Counted from the first letter of the stretch, positions 18,314-26,615 are shown. The stretch: 36,486 nucleotides of DNA from Streptosporangium minutum (GCF_002149035.1 NZ_NGFP01000008.1:25510-61995); one strand, 5' to 3'. Notes: generated by a model not told the origin, from the letters alone. Translations and numbers: made by a program.

Positions 18314-19279
18314 TCACCCCGGAAGGCGGTAGGTGCCGTCGTCGAGGACCTCGGCCAGGCCGTCGGCGATCAGTCCGTCGAGGGCGCGCTCCCGCTGCGG
18401 GGCGATGTCCCAGACCACGTCGAGGGCGTCTTTGGGGACGGGGCCGTGGGCCTGGCGCAGGACGGACAGGAGGCGGCCGCGGCACTGGCGGTCGGTGCCG
18501 GCGTAGGTCTGGCCCTTGCGGGCGGGGCCGTCGTAGGCCGGCTTGCCGGCCAGGCGCCAGGCGCACAGGTCGCCGATCGGGCAGTCGGCGCACCGGGGGG
18601 CGCGTGCCGTGCAGACCAGGGCGCCCAGTTCCATGACGGCGACCGCCCAGACGGGGGCGTCGTCGGCGCCGGGGAGCAGCGACTCGGCGAGCCGGCGCTC
18701 GGCGGACGTGGTGGCCTTCGGGGGATACTCCTCGCCCCGTACGGCCCGCGCCAGGACCCGGCGGACGTTGGTGTCGAGAACGGCATGGCGGCCCTTGAAG
18801 GCGAAACTGGCCACCGCGGCCGCGGTGTATTCGCCGATGCCGGGGAGTGTCAGCAGGGTGGCGTGGTCGGAGGGGACCTCGCCGCCGTGGTGGTCGGTGA
18901 TCGCCCGTGCGCAGGCGTGCAGGTTGAGGGCGCGGCGCGGGTAGCCCAGACGCCCCCAGTGGCGTACGGCCTCACCGGGGGGCTCCTCGGCGAGCGCGGC
19001 GGCCGTGGGCCAGCGTTCCATCCACTCGGTCCAGACGGGCAGCACCCGGATCACCGGTGTCTGCTGCAGCATGATCTCGCTGACCAGGATCGACCAGGGG
19101 GAGGCGCCGGGGGCGCGCCAGGGGAGATCGCGGGCGCTCTCGGCATACCAGTCGAGAACGGGTTCCAACAGGAGGTTCGACTCGGGCACCTCTCGACGAT
19201 AGTGCCGGTCCGGAGCCCTTCCCTCCTCTTCGGCGGCCGAAACGGCGGGGGTAGCGGCGGGTCGTCCCTCATCACTCAT
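18314..19279 (-). CDS. mutY: A/G-specific adenine glycosylase
   Basis: Removes adenine mispaired with 8-oxoguanine, preventing G-to-T changes. The 321-residue protein has the glycosylase core: SEIMLQQT with catalytic Glu68, helix-hairpin-helix LPGIGEYTAAAVASFAF (145-161) and catalytic Asp169 (VLDTNVRRVL). The 4Fe-4S cluster cysteines are C223, C230, C233 and C239 (C-x6-C-x2-C-x5-C). The C-terminal Nudix-like 8-oxoG recognition domain of E. coli MutY appears shortened. The first 30 residues look disordered, and ATG 19279 lacks a ribosome site; a GTG at residue 31 is an alternative. It faces the next gene across only 22 bp, so the promoters must overlap. Confidence 0.93.
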   Translation of the reverse strand: MSDEGRPAATPAVSAAEEEGRAPDRHYRREVPESNLLLEPVLDWYAESARDLPWRAPGASPWSILVSEIMLQQTPVIRVLPVWTEWMERWPTAAALAEEPPGEAVRHWGRLGYPRRALNLHACARAITDHHGGEVPSDHATLLTLPGIGEYTAAAVASFAFKGRHAVLDTNVRRVLARAVRGEEYPPKATTSAERRLAESLLPGADDAPVWAVAVMELGALVCTARAPRCADCPIGDLCAWRLAGKPAYDGPARKGQTYAGTDRQCRGRLLSVLRQAHGPVPKDALDVVWDIAPQRERALDGLIADGLAEVLDDGTYRLPG

Positions 19280-19301
19280 GAGGAATCTTCATACTGTGTG
19301 T

Positions 19302-19967
19302 ATGGACCCGGACACTTTCCGTAGCGATATAGGGGTGGACGTCTACTGGCGGCGTCGGATGGCCGCGCTCGTCGGTGTGCTCGTGGTGGTCGCCGTCGTG
19401 GCCTGGGCCTGCTCGTCGAGTGGGCCGGAGGACACGTCGAAGGTGCAGGCCCAGCTCGGCGGGTCGCCCACGCCGGATCCGATGGTGACCGTGCTGCCCA
19501 CGGTGACGGTCACTCCCTCGCCGAGCCCGACGACGACTCCCGGGGCGGCCAAGGCGGCCGCCGGGACCAAGCGGCCCGGCGACGCCTGCGAGTCTCCTGA
19601 CCTCGTGCTGAACATGCAGGGCCAGGGCGACGTCTACGCGCCGGGAAACCGGCCCCGGTTCATCCTGACGCTGGTGAACATCGGCAAGGTGATGTGCACG
19701 GCCGACGTCGGACCCCGGGCGATGGAGGTCCGCATCACCTCCGGCAGCGACCGGGTCTGGTCGTCGGCCGACTGCGTCAGCGGCGAGACCGACGACATCC
19801 GCAAGCTCGACCGCGGCATCCCGTACGTCCGGGAGATCGAGTGGGACCGCCGCCGGTCCGGCGGCGACTGCGCGGCAGAGCCTGACGCCGCCCTGGCGGG
19901 CACCTACGTGGCAGTGGTCCGCGGTCCCGGCCTGAAGAGCCGCAGGACCGTCTTCCATCTCCGCTAG
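19302..19967 (+). CDS. Membrane-anchored exported protein of unknown function
   Basis: A 221-residue protein. A short cytosolic start is followed by one hydrophobic helix (about 20-37, AALVGVLVVVAVVAWAC). A Thr/Pro/Ser-rich linker (about 50-85) comes next, then a domain of about 125 residues with beta-strand pattern and several cysteines (ACESP, VMCTA, ADCVS, GDCAA) that could form disulfides outside the cell. The helix is not a proper lipobox. I do not recognise the family. ATG 19302 has CATACT ending 6 nt before it and no Shine-Dalgarno, so a leaderless message is likely. It is divergent from mutY at very short distance. The last codons are part of a 32-bp tandem duplication. Confidence 0.7.
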   Translation: MDPDTFRSDIGVDVYWRRRMAALVGVLVVVAVVAWACSSSGPEDTSKVQAQLGGSPTPDPMVTVLPTVTVTPSPSPTTTPGAAKAAAGTKRPGDACESPDLVLNMQGQGDVYAPGNRPRFILTLVNIGKVMCTADVGPRAMEVRITSGSDRVWSSADCVSGETDDIRKLDRGIPYVREIEWDRRRSGGDCAAEPDAALAGTYVAVVRGPGLKSRRTVFHLR

Positions 19968-20007
19968 TCCCGGCCAGGACCGTCTTCCACCTCCGCTGGT
20001 CCCGGCG
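19944..20007 (+). repeat. 32-bp tandem duplication over a stop codon
   Basis: The last 24 bases of the preceding gene plus 8 following bases (19944-19975) are repeated immediately (19976-20007) with three differences. Copy 1 has the stop TAG; copy 2 has TGG there. Confidence 0.85.
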
Positions 20008-20392
20008 GGGCGCCTGGACGGCTGCGGCGATCCTCGGGGTCCGGCGCCACGCGTCCGGGTGCGAAGGCCCGGTAGCCCGACCGTCACCATTTCTCCGACA
20101 TCCGACATCCGATATTCACTCACGGGGCCGATCGGTCGCCGAACCGGTGAGGCGTGTTCCGCGGTGGATGAAACGGCGAGCTGACCATGTCAAATGCAGA
20201 AAACTACCGGGTAAACCCTTCCGGCTGATTCGCCGCCCATCCATTTCCGGTTATTCGGGCACTCTCGACCGGCTCTTCTGATCATGTAAGGGTGAAGTTG
20301 ATCAGTGGGGCGCTCCGGATGTCCGGAGCTGTCGCCCGTCGGAGGTGTGAGGTCCGGCGGTATGGATTTCGGCCAACGCGAAGGAGAGTGAC
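19968..20392. other. Gene-free stretch before the AraC gene
   Basis: About 425 bp. It holds the second copy of the 32-bp duplication, the short direct repeat CGACATC-CGACATC (about 20096-20110), a relatively AT-rich block at 20150-20300, and a perfect palindrome near the AraC start. No gene is supportable. Confidence 0.45.
20312..20329 (+). promoter_or_regulatory. Palindrome upstream of the AraC-family gene
   Basis: GCTCCGGA-TG-TCCGGAGC is a perfect 8-2-8 inverted repeat 63 bp before the AraC start. It could be an operator or a leader hairpin. Confidence 0.45.
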
Positions 20393-21454
20393 ATGCTGTC
20401 CGAGACGGTGTTCCGGAGTGATGACGTGCCTGCGGCGGATCGGTTCGAGCAGTGGCGTGATCTCATCAATCAGGCGCACGCGCCCATGGAGATGTCCAGC
20501 GATTACCGGGAGGATTTCCGGGCCTCCCAGCATCTGCTGGATCTCGGCCCCGTTTCCGTATGGCGGACGGCCTTCCAGCCCCTGTGCTGTCGCCGGACCC
20601 CGAAGCTGATCCGGCAGTCCGATCCCGAAGGGGTGCACTTGTCGCTGCCCACGAACGGTCCTCTCGTGACCGTCCGTGAAGATCACGAGATCGTGTACGG
20701 GCCATATGACCTGTGTGTTCACGACACCTCGCAGCCTACCGATTTACACGCGGGTGACTTCTCCGACCTGCATACGGGCGTGGCGCTTGAGATTCCCAAG
20801 GCGTTGCTGCACCTGCCCGGGAACACGCTCGAGAAGCTGACCACGCGCCAGCTGCCGGTGCGGGAGGGCTTCGGCGCCCTGCTGGCCCATTTCCTCACCC
20901 ATTTGACGGAAGGAGCCGGCTCGTACCAGCCGTCCGACGGGCTGCGGCTGGGGACGGTCGCGGTCGACCTCGTGTCCGCGTTGTTCGCCCGCACCCTGGA
21001 GGCCGACGACATCCTCCCGCCGGAAACCCACCGACGGACCCTGATCCTGCGCATTCACGCCTTCATCGAGCTCAACCTCGCCGACCGCGCTCTGACGCCG
21101 GCCGTTATCGCGACCCATCACCACATATCCGTCCGCTACCTGCAGCTCCTCTTCCAGCAGCAGGACAAGACCGTGATGGGCTGGATCCGCCGGCGACGCC
21201 TCGAACGGTGCCGCGAGGACCTCGCCGACCCCTCCCTGCGCGGTCACTCGATCCGTGCCGTCGCCCTGCGGAGGGGCTTCGCCACCTCCGCCGACTTCAG
21301 CCGCGCGTTCCGTTCCGCGTACGGCATGTCTCCTTCGGAATACCGCCATGCGGCACGCGCCGGTGATCGGAGTGCGATCCCGCCGGCGAACGCCTTGGAC
21401 ACCACGCCGCCGACGGTCCTGAACAACGGCGGACACCTCTCTCCGGATATGTGA
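20393..21454 (+). CDS. AraC-family transcriptional regulator
   Basis: The 353-residue protein has an N-terminal sensor-like domain (about 1-200) that begins with the FRSDDVPAADRFEQWRDLI pattern of AraC-binding-like regulators. The C-terminal AraC/XylS DNA-binding domain (about 225-318) has two helix-turn-helices: one around HHISVRYLQLLFQQQ and one in SIRAVALRRGFATSADFSRA, ending FRSAYGMSPSEYR. A polar tail of about 35 residues follows. The ligand is unknown. ATG 20393 has an excellent AAGGAG site. The next gene, 206 bp downstream in the same direction, codes a small secreted protein and is a plausible target. Confidence 0.88.
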   Translation: MLSETVFRSDDVPAADRFEQWRDLINQAHAPMEMSSDYREDFRASQHLLDLGPVSVWRTAFQPLCCRRTPKLIRQSDPEGVHLSLPTNGPLVTVREDHEIVYGPYDLCVHDTSQPTDLHAGDFSDLHTGVALEIPKALLHLPGNTLEKLTTRQLPVREGFGALLAHFLTHLTEGAGSYQPSDGLRLGTVAVDLVSALFARTLEADDILPPETHRRTLILRIHAFIELNLADRALTPAVIATHHHISVRYLQLLFQQQDKTVMGWIRRRRLERCREDLADPSLRGHSIRAVALRRGFATSADFSRAFRSAYGMSPSEYRHAARAGDRSAIPPANALDTTPPTVLNNGGHLSPDM

Positions 21455-21660
21455 GGAGGAAAGTCAAGGCGGCGGCGCCGCACTCCTCCCGAGCGGATGA
21501 CGGCCGGCGCCGGACCCCCGTGTGCGCTCATCGCCAAGGAACACTGCGCGCCGTGGTAAAGACTTCCGTGATCGGTCACCGGAATACTGAACCGGTCGGA
21601 TCGCAATGGGTGGATTTGACACCGCACGTTTCCGTGAACTTCTTAGCAAAGGGGAAAGAA

Positions 21661-21993
21661 ATGAAGCGGACCCTCAAACAATGGGGCGCCCTCGGCGCCG
21701 CGGCCGTATCGCTGGCAGGGGTCATGGTCGTCGCAGGCGGGACGACGTCGGCGCATGCGGACACCCGGTGCACCTGGGGATGGATCAAGATCAACGACAG
21801 TGCCGGCGGAGATCCCATCAGCGATGCCCGCGGTCACTCCCACAGCAGCGGCAACCATTACGTCCGCGATTACGGGCGGGATGCCAACTCGGGGATGTAC
21901 ATATGGAACTGGTGGGCGGACAACGACGGCGGGTCGGACGGTGACACGTCGGACACCTACTTCGGGTCGCGCTGGTGCAGTAACGCCCCCTGA
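21661..21993 (+). CDS. Small secreted protein of unknown function
   Basis: The 110-residue precursor has a classical Sec signal: basic start MKRTLKQW, hydrophobic core GAAAVSLAGVMVVAGG, and cleavage after AHA near residue 33. The mature part of about 77 residues is rich in Gly, Asp, Asn, Trp and Ser and has just two cysteines, one near each end (CTWGWIK and WCSNAP), which probably form one disulfide. I do not recognise a family. ATG 21661 follows AAAGGGGAAAGAA. The AraC regulator upstream may control it. Confidence 0.75.
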   Translation: MKRTLKQWGALGAAAVSLAGVMVVAGGTTSAHADTRCTWGWIKINDSAGGDPISDARGHSHSSGNHYVRDYGRDANSGMYIWNWWADNDGGSDGDTSDTYFGSRWCSNAP

Positions 21994-22150
21994 CAGTGAC
22001 GCCCGGTGAACGAGCGACATCTCCGTCCGCGAAGGCGTCGGGACGCATGACACCTCTGACGCCGCATACCGGTCGTCGATCGATCGCCGAGTGACGCATC
22101 GAGGGCGCTGGCCGGCGGGCGGGCAGCTCGGAACAGAGCCGCCGCGAGGT

Positions 22151-22190
22151 GGGAGACCCTGTTCGCCCAGCCGGGTGATCAGGGTCTCCC
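22151..22190. terminator. Inverted repeat between convergent genes
   Basis: GGGAGACCCTG (22151-22161) pairs perfectly with CAGGGTCTCCC (22180-22190), 11 bp, with an 18-nt loop. It could end transcription from either side, but lies more than 110 bp from both stops. Confidence 0.45.
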
Positions 22191-22288
22191 GGGTTACGGC
22201 CGGCCCGGCGAACGGCACGCGGAGGTAGGCATCGAGTGTTCGGGACCCGGCCGGCTCGATGCCGTTCTCCCGCCCGCCAGGGCCCGTC

Positions 22289-22304
22289 CCGCGGATCTCC
22301 GCGG
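22289..22304 (-). terminator. Short hairpin right after disA
   Basis: CCGCGGA-TC-TCCGCGG, 7-bp arms with a 2-nt centre, starts 3 nt past the disA stop on the minus strand. Confidence 0.5.
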
Positions 22305-22306
22305 TC

Positions 22307-23392
22307 TCAGACGTAGCGCTCCAGGATGGAGGACTCGGCCAGCCGGGAGAGGCCCTCACGGATGTGGCGGGCCCTGGCCTCGCCGACCCCGCCCACCTCC
22401 TGCAGGTCGCCGATGCTGGCGGCCAGGAGTTTCTGCAGGCTGCCGAACTGGTCGACCAGCCGGTCGACCACCGTGCCCGGGAGGCGGGGGACCTTGGCCA
22501 GCAGGCGGTAGCCCCGGGGGCTCACCGGGCTGTCCAGGGCGTCGTTGCCCGAGTGGCCGAGGACCTGGGCGACGACGGAGAGGTCGAGCAGGTCGCTGGA
22601 GGACAGCTCGTCGAGATCGTGCAGGGCCTCGGCGAACTTGCGGGGACGACGGCCCGCCATCGGCAGGTAGTCGCGCACGATCAGCTCGCGGTCGGTCTCG
22701 GTCCCGGCCACCAGCTCGTCGAACTGCAGGGACAGCAGACGGCCGTCGGTGCCGAGCTCGACGACGTAGCCGGCGATCTCCTCGGAGATGCGCCGGACCA
22801 TCTCCAGGCGCTGGGCGACCACCGCGATGTCGCGGACCGTGACCAGGTCCTCGATCTCCAGCGCCGACAGCGTGCCGGAGACCTCGTCCAGGCGGAGCTT
22901 GTAGCGCTCAAGGGTGGCCAGGGCCTGGTTGGCCCTGGAGAGGATCGCCGCCGACTCCTCCAGCACGTAGCGGAAGCCGTCCAGGTAGAGGGCGATGATC
23001 CGCATGGACTTGCTGAGGGAGATGACGGGCACGGACGTCTGCACGGCCACTCGCTGGGCGGTGCGGTGCCGGGTGCCCGACTCGTCGGTGGGGATGGACG
23101 GGTCGGGCATCAGGTGCACGGCCGCGCGCACGATCCTGAGGTCGCCCGCGTTCAACACGATGGCACCGTCCATCTTGGCGAGCTCACGCAGCCGCGTCGC
23201 GGAGAACTCGACGTCCAGCTCGAAGCCGCCGCTGCAGATCTCCTCGACCGTGCTGTCGTGGCCGAGGACGATCAGACCGCCTGTGTGGCCGCGAAGGATG
23301 CGTTCCAGGCCGTCGCGGAGCGCGGTGCCCGGAGCGACCGCGGCGAGGACGGCCCTGCGGCGCTCGTCGAGCCCTTTGTAGTTTGCTGGCAC
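22307..23392 (-). CDS. disA: DNA integrity scanning diadenylate cyclase
   Basis: Makes cyclic di-AMP from two ATP and lowers activity when bound to branched DNA. The 361-residue length is typical. The N-terminal DAC domain carries the active-site motifs DGA (75-77) and RHR (108-110, in GTRHRTAQ). A helical spine follows, and the C-terminal helix-hairpin-helix DNA-binding part ends with [22 protein letters not shown] 23392 has GGGGG just upstream; an ATG four bases earlier is out of frame. It lies 79 bp downstream of radA in the same direction, the classic radA-disA pair, in which RadA can modulate DisA. It should supply the ligand of the riboswitch at 9872-10008. Confidence 0.96.
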   Translation of the reverse strand: MPANYKGLDERRRAVLAAVAPGTALRDGLERILRGHTGGLIVLGHDSTVEEICSGGFELDVEFSATRLRELAKMDGAIVLNAGDLRIVRAAVHLMPDPSIPTDESGTRHRTAQRVAVQTSVPVISLSKSMRIIALYLDGFRYVLEESAAILSRANQALATLERYKLRLDEVSGTLSALEIEDLVTVRDIAVVAQRLEMVRRISEEIAGYVVELGTDGRLLSLQFDELVAGTETDRELIVRDYLPMAGRRPRKFAEALHDLDELSSSDLLDLSVVAQVLGHSGNDALDSPVSPRGYRLLAKVPRLPGTVVDRLVDQFGSLQKLLAASIGDLQEVGGVGEARARHIREGLSRLAESSILERYV

Positions 23393-23471
23393 ATGACCCC
23401 CGTGGTCCGCGTATCACGCTCAGCTTACCGGCGGCCGCCCCGCGGAGGCCCGAATCGCCGGATGGTCACCT

Positions 23472-24872
23472 CTAGGTGACGTGAGTGAGGGCGTCCCAGA
23501 CGTTGTCCGCCTCGACGACGTCGAACCCCGGCAGGAAGCTCGCGCTCCGGCCGCCGACCGGGACCAGGGAGCGTTCGCCGTTCTTTCGCTTGCCCGCGTC
23601 GAGGGAGCCGGCCGGGACCAGGGCGCGGGTGAAGCCCAGCCGTGCCGCCTCCGACAGGCGGCGGCGCACGTCGCGCACCGGGCGCAGCTCGCCGGCCAGG
23701 CCCACCTCGCCCATCACGATCAGCCCGGGTGGCAGTGCCTTGTCTCCGGCGGCGCTGGCCACCGCGAGCATCACCGACAGGTCCACCGCCGGATCGCTGA
23801 GCTTGATGCCGCCCACGGTCGCAGTGAACACGTCGCAGCCGCCGAGCTTGGCGTTGAGCCGCCGCTCCAGCACGGCCAGCACCATCGTCACCCGGTAGGT
23901 GTCGAGCCCGGAGGAGGAGCGGCGCGGCTGCTGCGCCTCGGTCCGCGCGACCAGGGCCTGGACCTCCGCGGGCAGCGGCCGGGTGCCCTCCAGGGTGACC
24001 GTGACGCACGTGCCGGGCACCGGTTCGGCGCGGTGGGAGACGAACAGGCCGCTGGCGTCGGCGATCCCCTCGATGCCGCCCTCGTGCAGGTCGAAGCAGC
24101 CGACCTCGTCGACGGGGCCGTACCGGTTCTTGATGGCGCGGACCATGCGGAGCCGGGAGTGCCGGTCGCCCTCGAAGTGGAGCACGACGTCGACCAGGTG
24201 CTCAAGCGTCCGGGGGCCCGCGATCGAGCCCTCCTTGGTGACGTGGCCGACCAGCACCGTGGACATGCCCCGCTCCTTGGCCAGCCGGACCAGGTTGCCG
24301 GCGACCTCCCTGACCTGGGTGACCCCGCCGGGCACCCCGGTCGCCTGGGCCGAGCCGATCGTCTGCACCGAGTCGACGATGAGCAGGTCCGGCTGGACCT
24401 TCTCCACGTGGGTCACCAGCGCGCTCAGGTCGGTCTCGGCCGCGAGGTAGAGCTGGTCCTGGATCGCGCCGATCCGGTCGGCCCTGACCCGCACCTGGGC
24501 GGCCGACTCCTCGCCCGTGATGTAGAGGACGGTCTGCTGCCGGGCGATCTTGGCCGCCGCCTCCAGCAGGAGCGTGGACTTGCCGATGCCCGGCTCCCCG
24601 GCCAGCAGCACGACGGCGCCCGGCACGAGGCCGCCGCCGAGCACCCGGTCGAGCTCGGGCACGCCGGTGCCGCGCGCGTGCGCCACCTCGGCCTTGACCT
24701 GTCCGATCGGGACGGCGGGGGCCGACACCGCCCCGGCGGAGGCGACGTTCACGCCACCGCGGGCGGTCTCCTCCTCGACCGTGCCCCAGGCCTGGCACTC
24801 GCCGCAGCGACCCACCCATTTGGCGGTCTGCCAACCGCACTCACCACAGCGATAGCCGACCTTCTTAGCCAT
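23472..24872 (-). CDS. radA: DNA repair protein RadA
   Basis: A RecA-like ATPase that aids branch migration in recombination. The 466-residue protein has a zinc finger (C9, C12, C23, C26), Walker A GEPGIGKST at 92-100, Walker B LLIVDSVQT near 163-171, the RadA-specific KNRYG at 248-252, and a C-terminal Lon-like domain. ATG 24872 has no Shine-Dalgarno, but TAACGT ends 6 nt before it, suggesting a leaderless message. A 9-bp hairpin lies further upstream. It probably forms an operon with disA. Confidence 0.96.
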   Translation of the reverse strand: MAKKVGYRCGECGWQTAKWVGRCGECQAWGTVEEETARGGVNVASAGAVSAPAVPIGQVKAEVAHARGTGVPELDRVLGGGLVPGAVVLLAGEPGIGKSTLLLEAAAKIARQQTVLYITGEESAAQVRVRADRIGAIQDQLYLAAETDLSALVTHVEKVQPDLLIVDSVQTIGSAQATGVPGGVTQVREVAGNLVRLAKERGMSTVLVGHVTKEGSIAGPRTLEHLVDVVLHFEGDRHSRLRMVRAIKNRYGPVDEVGCFDLHEGGIEGIADASGLFVSHRAEPVPGTCVTVTLEGTRPLPAEVQALVARTEAQQPRRSSSGLDTYRVTMVLAVLERRLNAKLGGCDVFTATVGGIKLSDPAVDLSVMLAVASAAGDKALPPGLIVMGEVGLAGELRPVRDVRRRLSEAARLGFTRALVPAGSLDAGKRKNGERSLVPVGGRSASFLPGFDVVEADNVWDALTHVT

Positions 24873-24884
24873 GGCCGCACGTTA
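24873..24884 (-). promoter_or_regulatory. Possible leaderless -10 of radA
   Basis: Minus strand TAACGT (24879-24884), then 6 nt, then the ATG. No ribosome site fits in between. Confidence 0.4.
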
Positions 24885-24908
24885 CCGGTCCCGACCGACA
24901 ACTTTCAC

Positions 24909-24932
24909 CCGGTACGGCTCACGCCGTACCGG
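24909..24932. promoter_or_regulatory. Perfect hairpin or operator upstream of radA
   Basis: CCGGTACGG-CTCACG-CCGTACCGG has perfect 9-bp arms and a 6-nt centre. It lies 37 bp upstream of the radA start and about 185 bp past the trxA stop. As DNA it could be an operator; as RNA it could end the trxA transcript. Confidence 0.45.
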
Positions 24933-25118
24933 GGAGGGCGGAAAGGCGTCACACGGCCCGGCGGCGGTCCGGCCCTTCCTCGGCCGGGTCCTCGGCCGCG
25001 GGCCGTACCGTGGGGGCTCAGGAGCGGCTGGGCCGGGGCGGCCTGCTCCCCGATGTCCACGGCCGGTGGGACGGGGAGCCCCGAGCGGCGCCGCGGGTCC
25101 TGCGGGAGCCGGGGGCGC

Positions 25119-25433
25119 CTAGATGTGGTCTTCGAGGTTGGCGAGGAGCAGGCGCTTGGGCTTGGCGCCGATGATCTGCTGGACCACCTCGCCGCCCTTG
25201 TAGAGGTTGAGCGTCGGCAGGCCCATGACGCCGTAGCGGGCCGCGATCTCCTGGTGCTCGTCGTAGTTGAGCTTGGCGATCGTGACGCGGTCGCCGTACT
25301 CGGCCTCGATCTGCTCCAGAACCGGCGCGATCATCCGGCACGGCCCGCACCACTCGGCCCAGAAGTCGACCAGGACGGGCTTGTCGCTCTGGAGCACCTG
25401 CTCGGCGAAGTTCTCGGCGGTCAAAGTGATCAT
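25119..25433 (-). CDS. trxA: Thioredoxin
   Basis: A cytosolic dithiol reductant for proteins. At 104 residues it is standard size; the active site W28-C-G-P-C32 and the cis-proline segment GVMGLPTLNLYKGG are present. ATG 25433 follows AGGGAGAG closely and overlaps the merR stop as ATGA, so translation is coupled to the regulator. Longer in-frame starts would run through merR and are rejected. No thioredoxin reductase gene lies nearby. Confidence 0.95.
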   Translation of the reverse strand: MITLTAENFAEQVLQSDKPVLVDFWAEWCGPCRMIAPVLEQIEAEYGDRVTIAKLNYDEHQEIAARYGVMGLPTLNLYKGGEVVQQIIGAKPKRLLLANLEDHI

Positions 25434-25810
25434 GACTCTCCCTGCTTTCTCAGTACGCATCCGGGACAGGCCTCGGTCAGCTGTCCGGCGACCTCGGCCC
25501 GCCGGGCGAGCAGCGTGCGGATCTCGTCGTCGATCTCGGCCAGCTTGCGCTGGTAGACCGCCACCGACTCCGGGCAGGACCCGCCCGACTCGTGGCCGGC
25601 CCGCAGGCACGCCACGAACGGCCGGGCGTCATCCAGGGTGAAGCCGACGCCGAGCAGCGACCTGATCTCGGTGACGAGCTTGAGGTCCGCCTCGCCGTAC
25701 TCCCGGTAGCCGTTGGCCGCCCGCCGTGCCGTGATCAGCCCCTGCTGCTCGTAGTAGCGCAGCGCGCGGGTGCTGACCCCGGCCCGTCTCGCGAGCTCCC
25801 CGATCCGCAT
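25430..25810 (-). CDS. MerR-family regulator coupled to trxA
   Basis: The 126-residue protein starts with the MerR winged helix (MRIGELARRAGVSTRALRYYEQQGLI) and has a dimerisation coiled coil near 80-112. It has four cysteines: C68, C79, C115 and C118 (ACPGC). The C-terminal C-x2-C pair resembles redox- or metal-sensing members. The short C-terminus argues against a large drug-binding domain. ATG 25810 has TAAGGAGG in front. The stop overlaps trxA by four bases. The promoter upstream has the long spacer typical of MerR control, so it probably regulates itself and trxA in response to thiol stress or a metal; this is inference. Confidence 0.85.
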   Translation of the reverse strand: MRIGELARRAGVSTRALRYYEQQGLITARRAANGYREYGEADLKLVTEIRSLLGVGFTLDDARPFVACLRAGHESGGSCPESVAVYQRKLAEIDDEIRTLLARRAEVAGQLTEACPGCVLRKQGES

Positions 25811-25829
25811 CCGTCCTCCTTACGGCCTC

Positions 25830-25861
25830 ACGCTAAACGTTGACATCAACGACAAGGTCAA
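25830..25861 (-). promoter_or_regulatory. MerR-type promoter with long spacer and operator
   Basis: Minus strand: TTGACC (25856-25861) and TTAGCG (25831-25836) are 19 bp apart; choosing TAGCGT (25830-25835) makes it 20. Between them is the perfect inverted repeat CGTTGA-TG-TCAACG (25838-25851). A spacer of 19-20 bp with a central dyad is the signature of promoters that MerR proteins activate by DNA distortion. Confidence 0.7.
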
Positions 25862-25916
25862 GCGGTTTCGGAGGACTTTTCATCCCGGCCGTCCGGCAGG
25901 CGGCCTCCCGGAGCGG

Positions 25917-26615
25917 TCAGAACAGCTTCCAGCGCAGGACGTTGGGGTAGGCGAGCTCCAGCCCGGGGGTCTCGGCGATGGCCCGGTCGGCGATCGCGGG
26001 GGTGAACTCGATGCGGAGCACCGCCTCCAGGTCGGCGCGGCGCTCGAAGGACATGCGCAGGTCGAGGGGGCGGCTTTGCCAGCCCTGGCGGCTCCAGAAG
26101 TCCTCGACGGACCTGGCCGAGTGGGTGGGGACGGTCTGGCTGAACCAGCGGCCGAAGGCGCCGCGGGTGGCGTCGAGGTCGATCACGAAGGCCGCGCCGC
26201 CCCGCCGTACCACCCGGGAGAGCTCGGCCAGGCCCGGCTCGCAGCTGGGGCCGAAGAAGTAGGCCCAGCGGGCGACGGCCACGTCCACCGAGGCGTCGGG
26301 CAGCGGGAGGGCCTGGGCGACGGCCGCGTGGACCTCGACGTTGGGCAGCGGGCGGCAGCGGCGCCTGGCCAGCTCGACGAGGTCGCCGTGCGGCTCGACA
26401 CCGATCACCCGGGCGGCGGCGGCCGACAGGGAGGGCAGGTGGTAGCCGCTGCCGCAGCCGATGTCGAGGACCGTCGCGCCGTCCCACGGCCGGATGGCGG
26501 CCATCGCCGCATCGGCCTGCCCGTCGGGGTCGACCGCCCGGTTCTCCAGCTCGTAGACGTGCGGGGTGTTCCAGATGTTCGGGCTGGGGATGGCGCCCTG
26601 CATGAACCGCGGCAT
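25917..26615 (-). CDS. SAM-dependent methyltransferase, class I
   Basis: The 232-residue protein has the Rossmann-type methyltransferase fold: motif I VLDIGCGSGYHLPSL near 50-64, acidic end of strand 2 in VIGVEPHGD, and motif IV-like ALPLPDASVDVAVARWAYFF. The substrate is unknown. ATG 26615 is chosen because TACGGT, a -10-like hexamer, ends 6 nt before it, fitting a leaderless start; the ATG eleven codons earlier has no ribosome site and would overlap this promoter. It is convergent-side neighbour to merR and divergent from the isomerase-like gene. Confidence 0.82.
   Translation of the reverse strand: MPRFMQGAIPSPNIWNTPHVYELENRAVDPDGQADAAMAAIRPWDGATVLDIGCGSGYHLPSLSAAAARVIGVEPHGDLVELARRRCRPLPNVEVHAAVAQALPLPDASVDVAVARWAYFFGPSCEPGLAELSRVVRRGGAAFVIDLDATRGAFGRWFSQTVPTHSARSVEDFWSRQGWQSRPLDLRMSFERRADLEAVLRIEFTPAIADRAIAETPGLELAYPNVLRWKLF

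Larger units (their letters stand above)
21994..22306. other. Intergenic region between convergent genes
   Basis: About 310 bp between the secreted-protein gene and disA, holding two hairpins listed separately. On the minus strand around 22140-22270 a short stretch reads with protein-like composition (RTLDAYLRVPFAGPAVTRE); this may be a gene relic, but no start, stop or family supports it. Confidence 0.35.

Noticed and set aside
22130-22280. Minus-strand gene relic between disA and the secreted-protein gene
   Set aside because: Composition is protein-like for a short stretch, but no start, stop or recognisable family supports it; kept only as a note on the intergenic region.
23481-25556. 691-codon plus-strand frame opposite radA, trxA and merR
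   Set aside because: It spans three clear minus-strand genes and their overlap; no domain is visible.
25119-25610. Longer thioredoxin with a 58-residue N-terminal extension
   Set aside because: The extension is the out-of-frame reading of merR; ATG 25433 has a good ribosome site and gives a standard thioredoxin.
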